63,326 nt of DNA from CALAGJ01 sp964293305 (lineage in GTDB: Bacteria; Bacteroidota; Bacteroidia; Chitinophagales; Chitinophagaceae), in NCBI GenBank assembly GCA_964293305.1, contig CAXYYO010000018.1, forward strand, positions 1 through 63,326. Direction: 5' to 3'. A program made the translations under genes and the position numbers. Under the pieces are notes generated by a model, which saw only the letters and a program-made list of their open reading frames with translations, made no database searches and had not been told where the DNA came from. This document shows positions 52,080 to 61,056 of this stretch, one piece after another. The first letter of the stretch is position 1. Each line of letters opens with the position of its first letter.

Positions 52080-54707
52080 CTACAACCCCTTCAGAGAAGC
52101 TTCAATAGTAGCAATTCTATCCAACGCATCCTGCTTCTTTTTTTGCTCTGCTGCCACCACTTCTGGTTTTGCATTTTGTACAAATCGTTCGTTGGAAAGT
52201 TTCTTATCTACACTATCTAAAAAGCCTTGCTGATAGGCTAGGTCTTTGAACAATTTATCTTTTTGGGCATCAATATCTACTTCAACATCTGCCGTAATAT
52301 AGAACCGATCTTTTTGATATGTTACTACAATACCGCTCAGAGGAGCAAAGCCAATGGCATGTGCATTTACCTGCCTTTGCAGGATGGTTGAAATATCAGC
52401 ATACTTTTCCAATTCAGTTGTTTCTATTTGCAGATCAATGCTATCTTTTGGCTTTAGGTTGTTTCTGTTTCTCGCTTCCCTAATAGTTGTAATAACTTCT
52501 TGCAATAATTCAGCTTTGCTGAGCAATTGTTGATTCGGCTTTTTTGTTTCCGGCATTTGCAGGATGCATAAATCTGTATGTTGTGGCTGCAACTGCTGGT
52601 ATATTTCTTCTGTAATAAATGGCATAAATGGGTGGAGCATCCACATCAGCTCTTCAAAAAATGCAAGAGTGGATTGATAAACGGATTCGGGCATTAGCTG
52701 CTCAGGCAATGGTTTTATCCATTCCAAATACCAGCTACAGAAATCATCCCAAATTAAAGTATAGATGGTTTTGAGTGCTTCGCTCAGTTTAAACTGCGCC
52801 ATCTGACTATTGATGGTTATCCTACCTTCATTTAGTTTTTCCCTCATCCAGCTGGTGGCAAAATGATTGGATGTATGATCTGTGTCATCAACTCGTTCTT
52901 CCCACATCTTTACCAACTTCATCGCATTCCACATTTTATTGATAAAGAAGCTACCTTGTTTGAGTGTGCTTTCTTCTTTTACATCAAAGAGTAGGTCATT
53001 GCCCGCAGGGCTACTAATCAAAATACCAAAACGTACAGCATCTGCTCCATATTTATCAATTAGCGCAAGTAAGTCAGGACTGTTTCCAAGGCTTTTGCTC
53101 ATTTTTCTTCCATGCTCATCACGCACTATGCCTGTAAAATAAACATCACTAAATGGTTTTTGACCCATCCATTCATGGCCAGCCATAACCATACGTGCTA
53201 CCCAGAAAAAAATGATTTCAGGTGCCGTTACCAATGTTTGTGTGGGATAATAATATTTAATATCCTCATTACCCGGATTACTATATCCTTTGAAAACTTC
53301 AATAGGCCAGAGCCAAGAGGAAAACCATGTATCTAAGCAATCAGCATCTTGTTGTATATCTTGAAGGGTAAGCGAAGGATTTTTTTGTTGCAATTGCAAT
53401 AAAGCGTCATGAGCATTTTTTGCTACTGCCACATTTCCTGCGGCATCATACCAAGCTGGAATTCTATGACCCCACCAAAGCTGCCGACTGATACACCAGT
53501 CCTTGATATTTTCCATCCAATGGCGGTAAAGGTTTTTAAACTTAGCAGGATGAAATTTGATATCATCATTCATTACGGCATCCAATGCTGGTTCGCTTAT
53601 TTTCTTCATGCTCACCCACCACTGTAAGCTGAGGCGTGGCTCTACTACTGTATCTGTACGCTCACTAAACCCAACTTCACTAGCGTATTCTTCTGTTTTC
53701 AACAAGTGTCCTTGTTCTTGTAGAAGTATTGTAATTTTTTTTCTGGCCTCAAATCGATCCTCACCCACACAAATTTGTGCAGCTTCATTGAGTGTGCCAT
53801 CATCATTCAAAATATCATTTACTTCAAGCTGGTGTTTTATGCCAAGTTGATAGTCATTCATGTCATGCGCAGGGGTAACTTTCAATGCACCTGTACCAAA
53901 ATCCATGGTAACATAACTATCTTGTATGATGGGAATGCATTTATTGATTAATGGAATAATGGCAAACTTACCATGCAAATGTTTGTATCTTTCATCATCT
54001 GGATGCACACATATAGCCGCATCTGCCATGATGGTTTCAGGGCGTACTGTTGCTATTACAATATGTTCAGTAGTGGGTTGTTGATGAGCATCCGCTATGG
54101 CATATTGAATATGATATAATTTTTGCTGTACTTCCTTACGAATTACCTCCTCATCGCTAAGTGCAGTAAGGGCTTTTACATCCCAGTTGATCATACGCTT
54201 GCCGCGATAGATATGACCTTTATTGTATAGGTCATTAAAAATGCTGATAACGGAAGCATAGTAATGATCATCCATGGTAAAGGAAACACGATCCCAGTCT
54301 AGGCTACAACCCAACCTGCGCAATTGCTGAAGTATAATGCCGCCATATTTCTCCTTCCATTCCCAGGCATATTGCAGAAATTCATCTCTACTTAGAGACG
54401 CTTTTTGAATACCTCTTTCCCGAAGCATTTGTACCACTTTGGCTTCTGTGGCAATGGAGGCATGATCAGTACCAGGCACCCAGCAAGCGTTTTTACCCAT
54501 CAGCCTAGCACGGCGAATAAGTACATCCTGAATAGTATTATTGAGGCAATGGCCCATGTGTAGCACACCGGTTACATTTGGAGGTGGTATAACGATGGCA
54601 TAAGACTCCCGGTGATCTGGTTTACTTGTAAAATAGCCCTGTTCTATCCAATGCTGATACCAGGATTCCGCTTCATTATGATTAAAATTTTTTCCGATTG
54701 CCTGCAT
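52080..54707 (-). CDS. valS: Valine--tRNA ligase
   Basis: Charges tRNA-Val. The 875-residue class I synthetase has HIGH-type PPPNVTGVLHMGH (41-53), an editing domain around 190-330 (TVRPETIMADAA), the KMSKS loop K535-M-S-K (RKMSKSLGN), an anticodon-binding domain and the C-terminal coiled coil that is typical of ValRS. Full length. The promoter is at 54739-54746. Confidence 0.98.
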   Translation of the reverse strand: MQAIGKNFNHNEAESWYQHWIEQGYFTSKPDHRESYAIVIPPPNVTGVLHMGHCLNNTIQDVLIRRARLMGKNACWVPGTDHASIATEAKVVQMLRERGIQKASLSRDEFLQYAWEWKEKYGGIILQQLRRLGCSLDWDRVSFTMDDHYYASVISIFNDLYNKGHIYRGKRMINWDVKALTALSDEEVIRKEVQQKLYHIQYAIADAHQQPTTEHIVIATVRPETIMADAAICVHPDDERYKHLHGKFAIIPLINKCIPIIQDSYVTMDFGTGALKVTPAHDMNDYQLGIKHQLEVNDILNDDGTLNEAAQICVGEDRFEARKKITILLQEQGHLLKTEEYASEVGFSERTDTVVEPRLSLQWWVSMKKISEPALDAVMNDDIKFHPAKFKNLYRHWMENIKDWCISRQLWWGHRIPAWYDAAGNVAVAKNAHDALLQLQQKNPSLTLQDIQQDADCLDTWFSSWLWPIEVFKGYSNPGNEDIKYYYPTQTLVTAPEIIFFWVARMVMAGHEWMGQKPFSDVYFTGIVRDEHGRKMSKSLGNSPDLLALIDKYGADAVRFGILISSPAGNDLLFDVKEESTLKQGSFFINKMWNAMKLVKMWEERVDDTDHTSNHFATSWMREKLNEGRITINSQMAQFKLSEALKTIYTLIWDDFCSWYLEWIKPLPEQLMPESVYQSTLAFFEELMWMLHPFMPFITEEIYQQLQPQHTDLCILQMPETKKPNQQLLSKAELLQEVITTIREARNRNNLKPKDSIDLQIETTELEKYADISTILQRQVNAHAIGFAPLSGIVVTYQKDRFYITADVEVDIDAQKDKLFKDLAYQQGFLDSVDKKLSNERFVQNAKPEVVAAEQKKKQDALDRIATIEASLKGL

Positions 54708-54738
54708 AAGTTTTTGCCTTTTCTCTATTAAAGGCCGA

Positions 54739-54746
54739 CAAAAATA
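54739..54746 (-). promoter_or_regulatory. -7 promoter element of valS
   Basis: On the minus strand TATTTTTG matches TAnnTTTG, 31 nt before the valS ATG at 54707. No clear -33 TTG was found at standard spacing. Confidence 0.45.
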
Positions 54747-55053
54747 AGTGGAAACGGGTTGTGGGTAATTATGAACAATTAAAAAAAGAAAAGTGAAAAA
54801 TATGCAGCTTCTACTTTACTAATCTGTTTGGTCTTGCTGTAAAATGTTGTGGAAACCAAGATACTGTTTTGTAAAGTTGTGCATGCATTTAAAAAATTGA
54901 TTGAAATTTTATACACAAAATCATCCTAATGCTTCAAAAGTCCTTTCTTCGTGTCGGACTGGCGCTATAAATATCCAAAAATTAGTTACAGTAAAACTAA
55001 AACGATTTAAAACTGTTTTATAAGACTAACGTACATATACTAAATATGTAACT
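54747..55053. other. Intergenic region with no gene seen
   Basis: AT-rich sequence between the divergent valS and the unknown gene at 55054. No coding frame, repeat or structured RNA can be supported. Confidence 0.5.
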
Positions 55054-55470
55054 ATGGAATATTATATACCCAATGCTTTGATTAATGACAAAGCTACACA
55101 AATAGGACAGGCCGTTTTTTTTGGTCATAGCAACAACGAAAGAATACCGCTTGCATTACTCAAAGAGTTCAATTTTATTAATGATACTGTTCTTGAATTT
55201 AAGCAAACCTATTTTCCGGTGTGGGAAGAAGATTGGAAATTCTTTGCTGGAGAGTTATTTTTCTATCATAAAGAAATGCCCTGGACTGTGCAGTACAAGG
55301 GCGTAGTTTCTGTACATAGCTGGAATCCATTTACCCTACATTTTACTATAGAAAAAGCAGAACTTACTGAAAAACCTGGCATGATTGACCACTCCATTCA
55401 GCAAATCATTACAAATTTTTTTAGCAATACTGGTATGCTGATAAAAAAAGTTTGGCAAACAGGTTTATAA
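55054..55470 (+). CDS. Conserved-looking hypothetical protein
   Basis: A 138-residue soluble protein with no signal peptide. It is rich in aromatic residues (FKQTYFPVWEEDWKFFAGELFFY) and alternates hydrophobic strands, suggesting a small beta-barrel. I do not recognise a family. The gene has codon use like its neighbours and stops 10 nt from the convergent amidohydrolase gene, so it is probably real. Confidence 0.6.
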   Translation: MEYYIPNALINDKATQIGQAVFFGHSNNERIPLALLKEFNFINDTVLEFKQTYFPVWEEDWKFFAGELFFYHKEMPWTVQYKGVVSVHSWNPFTLHFTIEKAELTEKPGMIDHSIQQIITNFFSNTGMLIKKVWQTGL

Positions 55471-55480
55471 TCTTTCTACT

Positions 55481-57067
55481 TTATTTTTTTATATAGCCGG
55501 GGCCAAAAATTACTTGACCAGGTCTTTGATTATTTTGAACATCTGCTTCTAAAACAGCTACTCCATTTACAATTACAAAATCAAATCCTGATGCATATTG
55601 ATGTGGCTGTTCGTAAGTTGCATGGTCAGTTATTTTGTTGGCATCAAAGATTACAATATCTGCAAAGTATCCTGGCAGAAGCATTCCCCGAAGGGGCAAA
55701 TTGAAATGCTGCGCCGGAAGTGAGGTCATACGGCGTATAGCCTCCTCTAATGAAACAATATTTTCTTCATTTACCATCTTTCTTATAAATCGGCTATTGG
55801 TACCATACCCCCGTGGGTGTGGCTGCCCCTCACCAAATATTCTAATACTGGCATCACTGGCAGGAATTGTAAATGGATATGCAGCTATATGTGCTATATC
55901 AATATCACTCATGCCATGAAATACCATTCCTGCATTTGATTGTATCAATAAGTCAATAATTGTATTTGCTTCTGCTAATGCGGTATGTGGCTTACCCATG
56001 ATTAAATTGATGGATTCAATTGATTTACCTTGATATGTTGTATCTGATTTATACTGTGCTACAATTGCATAACCGAAATGTTCCAATTTTCTTTTTGCAA
56101 GCTTTGCCAGCATATATGCCACTGCATACTCACGTGATTTATTTTCCTTTAAGCGCAGTTGGGCTTTTAAATATCCACCTTCAAGCACATCATCAGGGAG
56201 CATAGTGCTTAAAGAAGTACTGCTAGCAGTGTAAGGATATTGATCTATCACTACTTCAAGACCAAGTGCACGGGCACTTTCAATCAATGATAATGTTTCC
56301 AAACTTCTGCCCCAGTTTTGTGGGCCGCTTACTTTAAAATGCGAAATTTCTAAAGGTATTTTTGCTTCTTTGCATACGGCCAGTGCTTCATAAATTGCTG
56401 GCACCACACTATCGGCCTCATCCCTAATATGTGTGGCATATATACCATGATATTTCGCAGCTTCTTTAGCAAGGGTAGATATCTCTTCTGTATTTGCATA
56501 CATGCCGGGAGCATATATTAACCCAGTTGACAAACCAAGCGCACCTTGCTCCATAGCATCTTGCATCTGCTCCTGCATTTCAAACAATTCTAAAGGGGTA
56601 GGTTTGCGATTGGCATCCCCCATTGCCCATCTACGTATATCATTATGCCCAGCAAGTGTAGCTACGTTTACTGATAATTTTAAACTATCAATGAATGAGA
56701 GGTAATCGACAATTGGCAGTTTTGATGATCCACAATTTCCTGTAATTACGGTAGTAACGCCATCATGTATAAAATTGGATGCAAAGGGATTTACTATTTC
56801 ATCTCCTTCTATATGCGTATGCACATCAATAAAACCGGGTGCTACAATATTTTCTCGGGCATTAATAACACGGTCTGCCGTCCAGTTTGTTAGTCTGCCA
56901 ATGGCCACAATTTTATCTTTTACAATAGCAATATCCCCAAGTATCCAACTATTGCCTGTTCCATTTATAATATGTCCATTGGTTATCAGAATTTGCGCAT
57001 GCTGTGCCTGTATATTAGCTATACATATAATGCTAAAGAAAGCTATAAATAGGTATTTATATTTCAT
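55481..57067 (-). CDS. D-aminoacylase-like amidohydrolase, secreted
   Basis: A 528-residue exported hydrolase. ATG 57065-57067 gives a signal peptide (MKYKYLFIAFFSIICIANIQAQ); a longer frame to 57094 is less likely. Domain order fits N-acyl-D-amino-acid deacylases: GHIINGTGNSWILGDIAI, the metal-binding DVHTHIEGDE, TVITGNCGSS, an EISHFKVSG block, VDQYPYTASS and a C-terminal GYFADIVIFD. The substrate is probably an N-acyl-D-amino acid or a dipeptide, possibly from peptidoglycan. No partner genes nearby. Confidence 0.9.
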   Translation of the reverse strand: MKYKYLFIAFFSIICIANIQAQHAQILITNGHIINGTGNSWILGDIAIVKDKIVAIGRLTNWTADRVINARENIVAPGFIDVHTHIEGDEIVNPFASNFIHDGVTTVITGNCGSSKLPIVDYLSFIDSLKLSVNVATLAGHNDIRRWAMGDANRKPTPLELFEMQEQMQDAMEQGALGLSTGLIYAPGMYANTEEISTLAKEAAKYHGIYATHIRDEADSVVPAIYEALAVCKEAKIPLEISHFKVSGPQNWGRSLETLSLIESARALGLEVVIDQYPYTASSTSLSTMLPDDVLEGGYLKAQLRLKENKSREYAVAYMLAKLAKRKLEHFGYAIVAQYKSDTTYQGKSIESINLIMGKPHTALAEANTIIDLLIQSNAGMVFHGMSDIDIAHIAAYPFTIPASDASIRIFGEGQPHPRGYGTNSRFIRKMVNEENIVSLEEAIRRMTSLPAQHFNLPLRGMLLPGYFADIVIFDANKITDHATYEQPHQYASGFDFVIVNGVAVLEADVQNNQRPGQVIFGPGYIKK

Positions 57068-57156
57068 GACAATACAAATAACCGCAATCCACATGAAAGT
57101 AAAAAATATGCAATATTTGGTTTCTCTAACAAAATATTTTGCTATGGAAATGAGGA

Positions 57157-57262
57157 TTTTTATTTGCCCCTACGGGGAATGAGGACAAAATGGGCAAGAA
57201 AATCTCTAGTAGTCATTTTCTTGATTTAAATCAATAACACATTTCCCGAAGGGGAAAAAATT
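57157..57262. repeat. Imperfect inverted-repeat element with nested palindromes
   Basis: The left end (CCCCTACGGGGAATGAG region, 57167-57183) and the right end (57238-57255, read in reverse complement) are similar imperfect inverted copies. Between them lie CAAGAAAAT/ATTTTCTTG (57195-57203 and 57215-57223) and a perfect 14-bp palindrome TTGATTTAAATCAA (57221-57234). It is noncoding and resembles a miniature mobile or REP-type element; it differs from the elements at 5953 and 15201. Confidence 0.5.
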
Positions 57263-57332
57263 TCTTCTTATCTAGAACTATAATTGTTAACAAACAGGTG
57301 CAGTCCGAAATCTTTATCTTGCAGCCCCAAGA

Positions 57333-58064
57333 ATGAGATTGAATTTTGCCATATTTATCATTATTCTAATAGGCAGCACCAGTTGCAAAAGCTTACAAGG
57401 ATTGCCTGCGAAGGATACATCTTCACATTCAACTGATGTGAAAATAGATCGCTTTAGTAGCCAACCTATTTTTATGGAAGATATAGCTATTTCACCAGGT
57501 GAGGGTAGTAAAGAAGTGAGACAAACTATAGTTGAAAACAACAATAACAGCAAGCTTGCAACAGGTTATGCCAATAAAGCCTCAGCATCGGTTGGTATAG
57601 AAAATGCAGTATGGCTACAATTCAAATATGCTATTATGACTGGCATTGCTGTGGAGGAACTTTCAAATTTAAAACTGCTTCAAAGCATTGAAGACTGGTA
57701 TGGCACCCGCTACTGTATGGGTGGTACCACTGAAAGATGTATAGACTGTAGTGCATTTACGCTTACACTGATGAAAGATGCATACGACTTGAGTCTACCT
57801 CGTATAGCTCAGGATCAATATTATGCTACAAGCCGTGTATCTCTATTTGATTTACAACAGGGCGATCTCGTATTTTTTCACACCACAGGCAGGTATGTTA
57901 GTCATGTAGGTCTATATATTGGCAACAACAAATTTGTACATGCAAGTACAAGCAAAGGTGTAATGATTAGTGACCTAAATGACAATTATTGGTCTGGCAG
58001 ATATGTTGGTGCAGGCAGGGGAAAGAAAACCTTAGAAGACAATAGTTTTGATGGCTTGCACTAG
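57333..58064 (+). CDS. NlpC/P60 family peptidase, probable lipoprotein
   Basis: Peptidoglycan D,L-endopeptidase family. The 243-residue protein has a signal with cysteine C18 (IGSTSC), an unstructured spacer to about residue 115, and a C-terminal NlpC/P60 domain with the triad C139 (CIDCSAF), H191 (SHVGLYIGN) and H203 (FVHAS). WYGTRYCMGGTT precedes the nucleophile as in Spr/MepS-type enzymes. It converges with mtaB and shares a 10-bp inverted repeat with it. Confidence 0.92.
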   Translation: MRLNFAIFIIILIGSTSCKSLQGLPAKDTSSHSTDVKIDRFSSQPIFMEDIAISPGEGSKEVRQTIVENNNNSKLATGYANKASASVGIENAVWLQFKYAIMTGIAVEELSNLKLLQSIEDWYGTRYCMGGTTERCIDCSAFTLTLMKDAYDLSLPRIAQDQYYATSRVSLFDLQQGDLVFFHTTGRYVSHVGLYIGNNKFVHASTSKGVMISDLNDNYWSGRYVGAGRGKKTLEDNSFDGLH

Positions 58065-58076
58065 TGAAATTGTAGT

Positions 58077-58124
58077 ACTCTAACATGTTTGATGAGGGAT
58101 TAAAATAAGAAATAATGTTAGAGT
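58077..58124. terminator. Long-loop inverted repeat between convergent genes
   Basis: ACTCTAACAT (58077-58086) and ATGTTAGAGT (58115-58124) are perfect complements separated by 28 nt, in the gap between nlpC/P60 and mtaB; the right arm covers the mtaB stop. It may slow both converging transcripts. No T-run follows, so this is not a standard terminator. Confidence 0.35.
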
Positions 58125-59383
58125 GTCCAAGGTATAATTTTATTAACCCAATTTGGTTGGTACGAAGCTGCCACCCGTATATAATTGTCAGTATATCCTT
58201 CTATTAATCCTGCTTTATTTTCCTGCTCAAAAAGTACTGGTCTTGTAGAGCCTACATGCTTTGCAGTAAATGTTTGCATCTTATCATAACTAAGACTACG
58301 TAGTATTTTATTTCTTTGATGCCTAATAGATATGGGCACTATCGGTTTTATGTCAAGGGCCTTTGTATCGTCTCTTTCAGAATAGGTAAATACGTGCAGG
58401 TAAGAAATATCCAAACACTCAAGAAAATGCATGGTATCTGAAAAATGAAGATCAGACTCAGATGGGAAACCAACAATCACATCTACACCAATGCAGGCAT
58501 CTGGCATAGCATCTTTTATATGAGCTACTCGATCAGCATATAATTCCCTTTTATACCGCCTACGCATCAGTCCAAGCATTTGATCATTTCCGCTTTGTAA
58601 TGGGATATGAAAATGTGGCATAAATTTTTTGCTCTGTGCCACCCAATCAATAATTTGAGGACTCAGTAAATTTGGTTCTATTGAGGAAATACGAAACCGC
58701 TCAATGCCATCTACTGTGTCCATAGCCTGCACCAACTGATAAAAATTTTCTGGTTTTGTGCTAATGCTTTCCTTGCCAAAATCACCTAGATTGACACCTG
58801 TAAGCACAATCTCTTTTACACCGGCTTTTGCTAATTCAGTTGCATTATGCAAAGCATTTTCTATGGTATCACTCCTACTCTTGCCACGTGCCATAGGTAT
58901 GGTGCAGAAGCTACAATTATAATCGCAACCATCTTGTACCTTTAAAAATGCACGGGTACGATGATTGAGCGAATAAGAAGCGGTAAATCCCTGCACATCC
59001 TCAATATCGCAGCTGGATATAAGTGCAGAATTTCCTTTGCTCAACTCTGCCAAATGTTTTGAAATATTAAATTTCTCCGCAGCCCCCAGCACAAGATCTA
59101 CTCCTGGTATAGAAGCTATTTCTTTGGGCTTAAGCTGTGCATAGCATCCTGTTATTACTACAAGGCTATCTGGTGATTTACGTTGAATGCGTCTTACAAT
59201 TTGTCTGCATTCTTTATCTGCATTATCCGTAACAGAGCAAGTGTTAATTACATAAATATCAGCAACATCTTCAAAGTGTTTTTCTACAAATCCATCATAA
59301 ATCAGTTGCCTGCTCAGTGTAGATGTTTCTGAAAAATTGAGTTTACATCCTAGTGTATGAAAGGCTACTGTGCGCTGCTGCAT
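58118..59383 (-). CDS. mtaB: tRNA t(6)A37 methylthiotransferase MtaB
   Basis: Radical-SAM enzyme that adds a methylthio group to t6A37 of tRNAs reading ANN codons. ATG 59381-59383 gives 421 residues starting MQQRTVAFHTLGCK; an upstream ATG at 59422 precedes the promoter box at 59388-59395 and is not preferred. First cluster cysteines are C13, C49 and C80; the radical-SAM cluster is C153-x3-C157-x2-C160 (CDYNCSFC). The C-terminal TRAM-like segment is present. It is a single-gene unit. Confidence 0.94.
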   Translation of the reverse strand: MQQRTVAFHTLGCKLNFSETSTLSRQLIYDGFVEKHFEDVADIYVINTCSVTDNADKECRQIVRRIQRKSPDSLVVITGCYAQLKPKEIASIPGVDLVLGAAEKFNISKHLAELSKGNSALISSCDIEDVQGFTASYSLNHRTRAFLKVQDGCDYNCSFCTIPMARGKSRSDTIENALHNATELAKAGVKEIVLTGVNLGDFGKESISTKPENFYQLVQAMDTVDGIERFRISSIEPNLLSPQIIDWVAQSKKFMPHFHIPLQSGNDQMLGLMRRRYKRELYADRVAHIKDAMPDACIGVDVIVGFPSESDLHFSDTMHFLECLDISYLHVFTYSERDDTKALDIKPIVPISIRHQRNKILRSLSYDKMQTFTAKHVGSTRPVLFEQENKAGLIEGYTDNYIRVAASYQPNWVNKIIPWTL

Positions 59384-59387
59384 ATGG

Positions 59388-59395
59388 CAAAGATA
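59388..59395 (-). promoter_or_regulatory. -7 promoter element of mtaB, four bases from the start codon
   Basis: On the minus strand TATCTTTG matches TAnnTTTG and ends four bases (CCAT) before the ATG at 59383. The message would be leaderless. The spacing is the same as at gltX and murI. Confidence 0.5.
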
Positions 59396-59682
59396 GGCCG
59401 CCTTTGCATTATAGAAATTCATGTAGATTTGTTATGTCAATGATTTAGTTGCTCTATTTTAAATGAACTTACAAAGCTTATACAAAGTTTTTGGATATAA
59501 AAACTACTCATCAAATACTACTCATTTCACATGATACTTTAGTAGGAATCAAGTATATTTTTGAAAAAAGAAATAGAAAAAATCAACCAGCACAACATTG
59601 CAGAGTAAATAGAATATTTTATTTGGAATAAATTTCTCTCTTTTACAGCCTTTATAATTCAAATTACAACAATACATTATAC

Positions 59683-60861
59683 ATGGTGCATGTTATTCTT
59701 AGAAAAAAAATCGCAAGACGTATATCGTTAGGACATCCGTGGATTTTTGCCAATGAAATAAATGAAATAAAAGGTAGCCCACAAAATGGAGATACTGTGG
59801 AAGTTTATTATGCTGACGGCACTTATTGCGGAGCAGGATATTACAACCAGCTCAGCCAAATTTCTGTTAGATTATTAACTCGTAAAAAAGAAACAATAGA
59901 CAGCTCTTTTTTTGAAAGACAAATAAAAGCAGCATGGGCTTATAGAAAACATACAGGCTACACAGAAAATTGCCGACTGGTGTTTGGAGAAGCTGATGGT
60001 TTGCCGGCATTAATCATCGATAAATTTAATGACTATTTTGTGATACAAACAGTAGCATTAGGAATGGATAAATGGAAACCCCTGATTGTGCAAATATTAA
60101 ATGACCTTTTCAAACCAAAAGGTATTTATGAACGAAATGATGTACCCGTACGTGAACTGGAAGGTTTGCCACAGCAAAAAGGATTCTTGTCTGAACCTTT
60201 TAATACAGAAATAATCATCAATGAAAATGGACTACAATTTTATGCAGATGTAGCCAATGGACAAAAGACTGGCCATTTCTTAGACCAACAAGACAATCGC
60301 CGGGCCATAGAGCATATAGTTAAGGGTGCAGATGTATTGGGTGCATTTTGCTATACTGGCACTTTCGAACTACATGCTGCCCATTATGGTGCAGCCTCAG
60401 TTTTAGGGATTGATATTTCTGAGCATGCCATTGCACAATGCAACAAAAATGCCGCACTTAATAAACTGGATCATATTTCATCGTTTCAATGTGCTAATGC
60501 TTTTGATGTACTCAAACAATGGGCAAAAGAAAAAAAACAGTATGATGTGGTCATGCTAGATCCACCTGCATTTACAAAAAGCAGGGAAACGATACAAAGA
60601 GCCATAACAGGCTATAAAGAGATAAACCTTCGAGGCATGAAACTACTTAAAAGCGGGGGTTTTTTAGTAACCAGTAGCTGCACTAATCTAGAACAAGCAC
60701 CATTATTTCTTGAAATAATTGAGATGGCAGCAAAGGACGCAGGCAAAAAAATAAGACAGGTATTATTCAATGCACAAAGTGGGGATCACCCCGTGGTGCC
60801 TGGCTTAGAAAATACGCATTACCTAAAGTTTTTAATTGCAGAAATCACAGACAAATATTGA
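59683..60861 (+). CDS. RlmI-like class I SAM-dependent rRNA methyltransferase with PUA domain
   Basis: A 392-residue enzyme of the RlmI/YccW family, which methylates 23S rRNA (m5C1962 in E. coli). The N-terminal PUA domain (about 1-75) is followed by a linker domain and a Rossmann methyltransferase: FLDQQDNRR, GAFCYTGTFELHAAHYGA (motif I), DISEHAIAQC, MLDPPAFTKS (motif IV) and SGGFLVTSSCT. It stands alone between noncoding regions of 300 and 120 bp, in which I see nothing. Confidence 0.92.
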   Translation: MVHVILRKKIARRISLGHPWIFANEINEIKGSPQNGDTVEVYYADGTYCGAGYYNQLSQISVRLLTRKKETIDSSFFERQIKAAWAYRKHTGYTENCRLVFGEADGLPALIIDKFNDYFVIQTVALGMDKWKPLIVQILNDLFKPKGIYERNDVPVRELEGLPQQKGFLSEPFNTEIIINENGLQFYADVANGQKTGHFLDQQDNRRAIEHIVKGADVLGAFCYTGTFELHAAHYGAASVLGIDISEHAIAQCNKNAALNKLDHISSFQCANAFDVLKQWAKEKKQYDVVMLDPPAFTKSRETIQRAITGYKEINLRGMKLLKSGGFLVTSSCTNLEQAPLFLEIIEMAAKDAGKKIRQVLFNAQSGDHPVVPGLENTHYLKFLIAEITDKY

Positions 60862-60980
60862 ATTTATGTTTTCGACTGAGCCACCATTTATTTTATTCCC
60901 ACTTCCCAAAAATAAATTTGGCCCTTTCCCACAAATAATTTTACATTCGCCTTAATCTTCTACACTTAAAATCGTCGTTT

Positions 60981-61052
60981 ATGAAACAAAATCATTTTTA
61001 TAAACTCTACCTTTTTTGTATTGGCGCAGCAACCCTTGCGGGGGGGGGGTAA
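60981..61052 (+). CDS. Truncated signal peptide frame in front of the esterase gene
   Basis: ATG 60981 opens a 23-codon frame (MKQNHFYKLYLFCIGAATLA, then glycines) that reads as an N-terminal export signal but meets TAA (61050-61052) right after the G tract. With one G fewer, the same frame continues into the esterase at 61057. It is most likely the true 5' end of that gene in an out-of-frame state. Confidence 0.55.
   Translation: MKQNHFYKLYLFCIGAATLAGGG
61040..61049 (+). repeat. Ten-base G homopolymer, possible phase-variation tract
   Basis: Ten consecutive G residues in a low-G+C genome, at the junction between the signal-peptide frame (starting 60981) and the downstream esterase frame. 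Nine or twelve G would join the two frames. This could be slipped-strand phase variation or a sequencing error in a homopolymer. Confidence 0.75.
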
Positions 61053-61056
61053 AATT

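Noticed and set aside
55675..55700. CCCCGAAGGGG palindrome in the amidohydrolase gene as another element copy
   Set aside because: It lies in a conserved coding stretch (LPLRGMLLPGYFAD) and lacks the flanking parts of the element at 57157.
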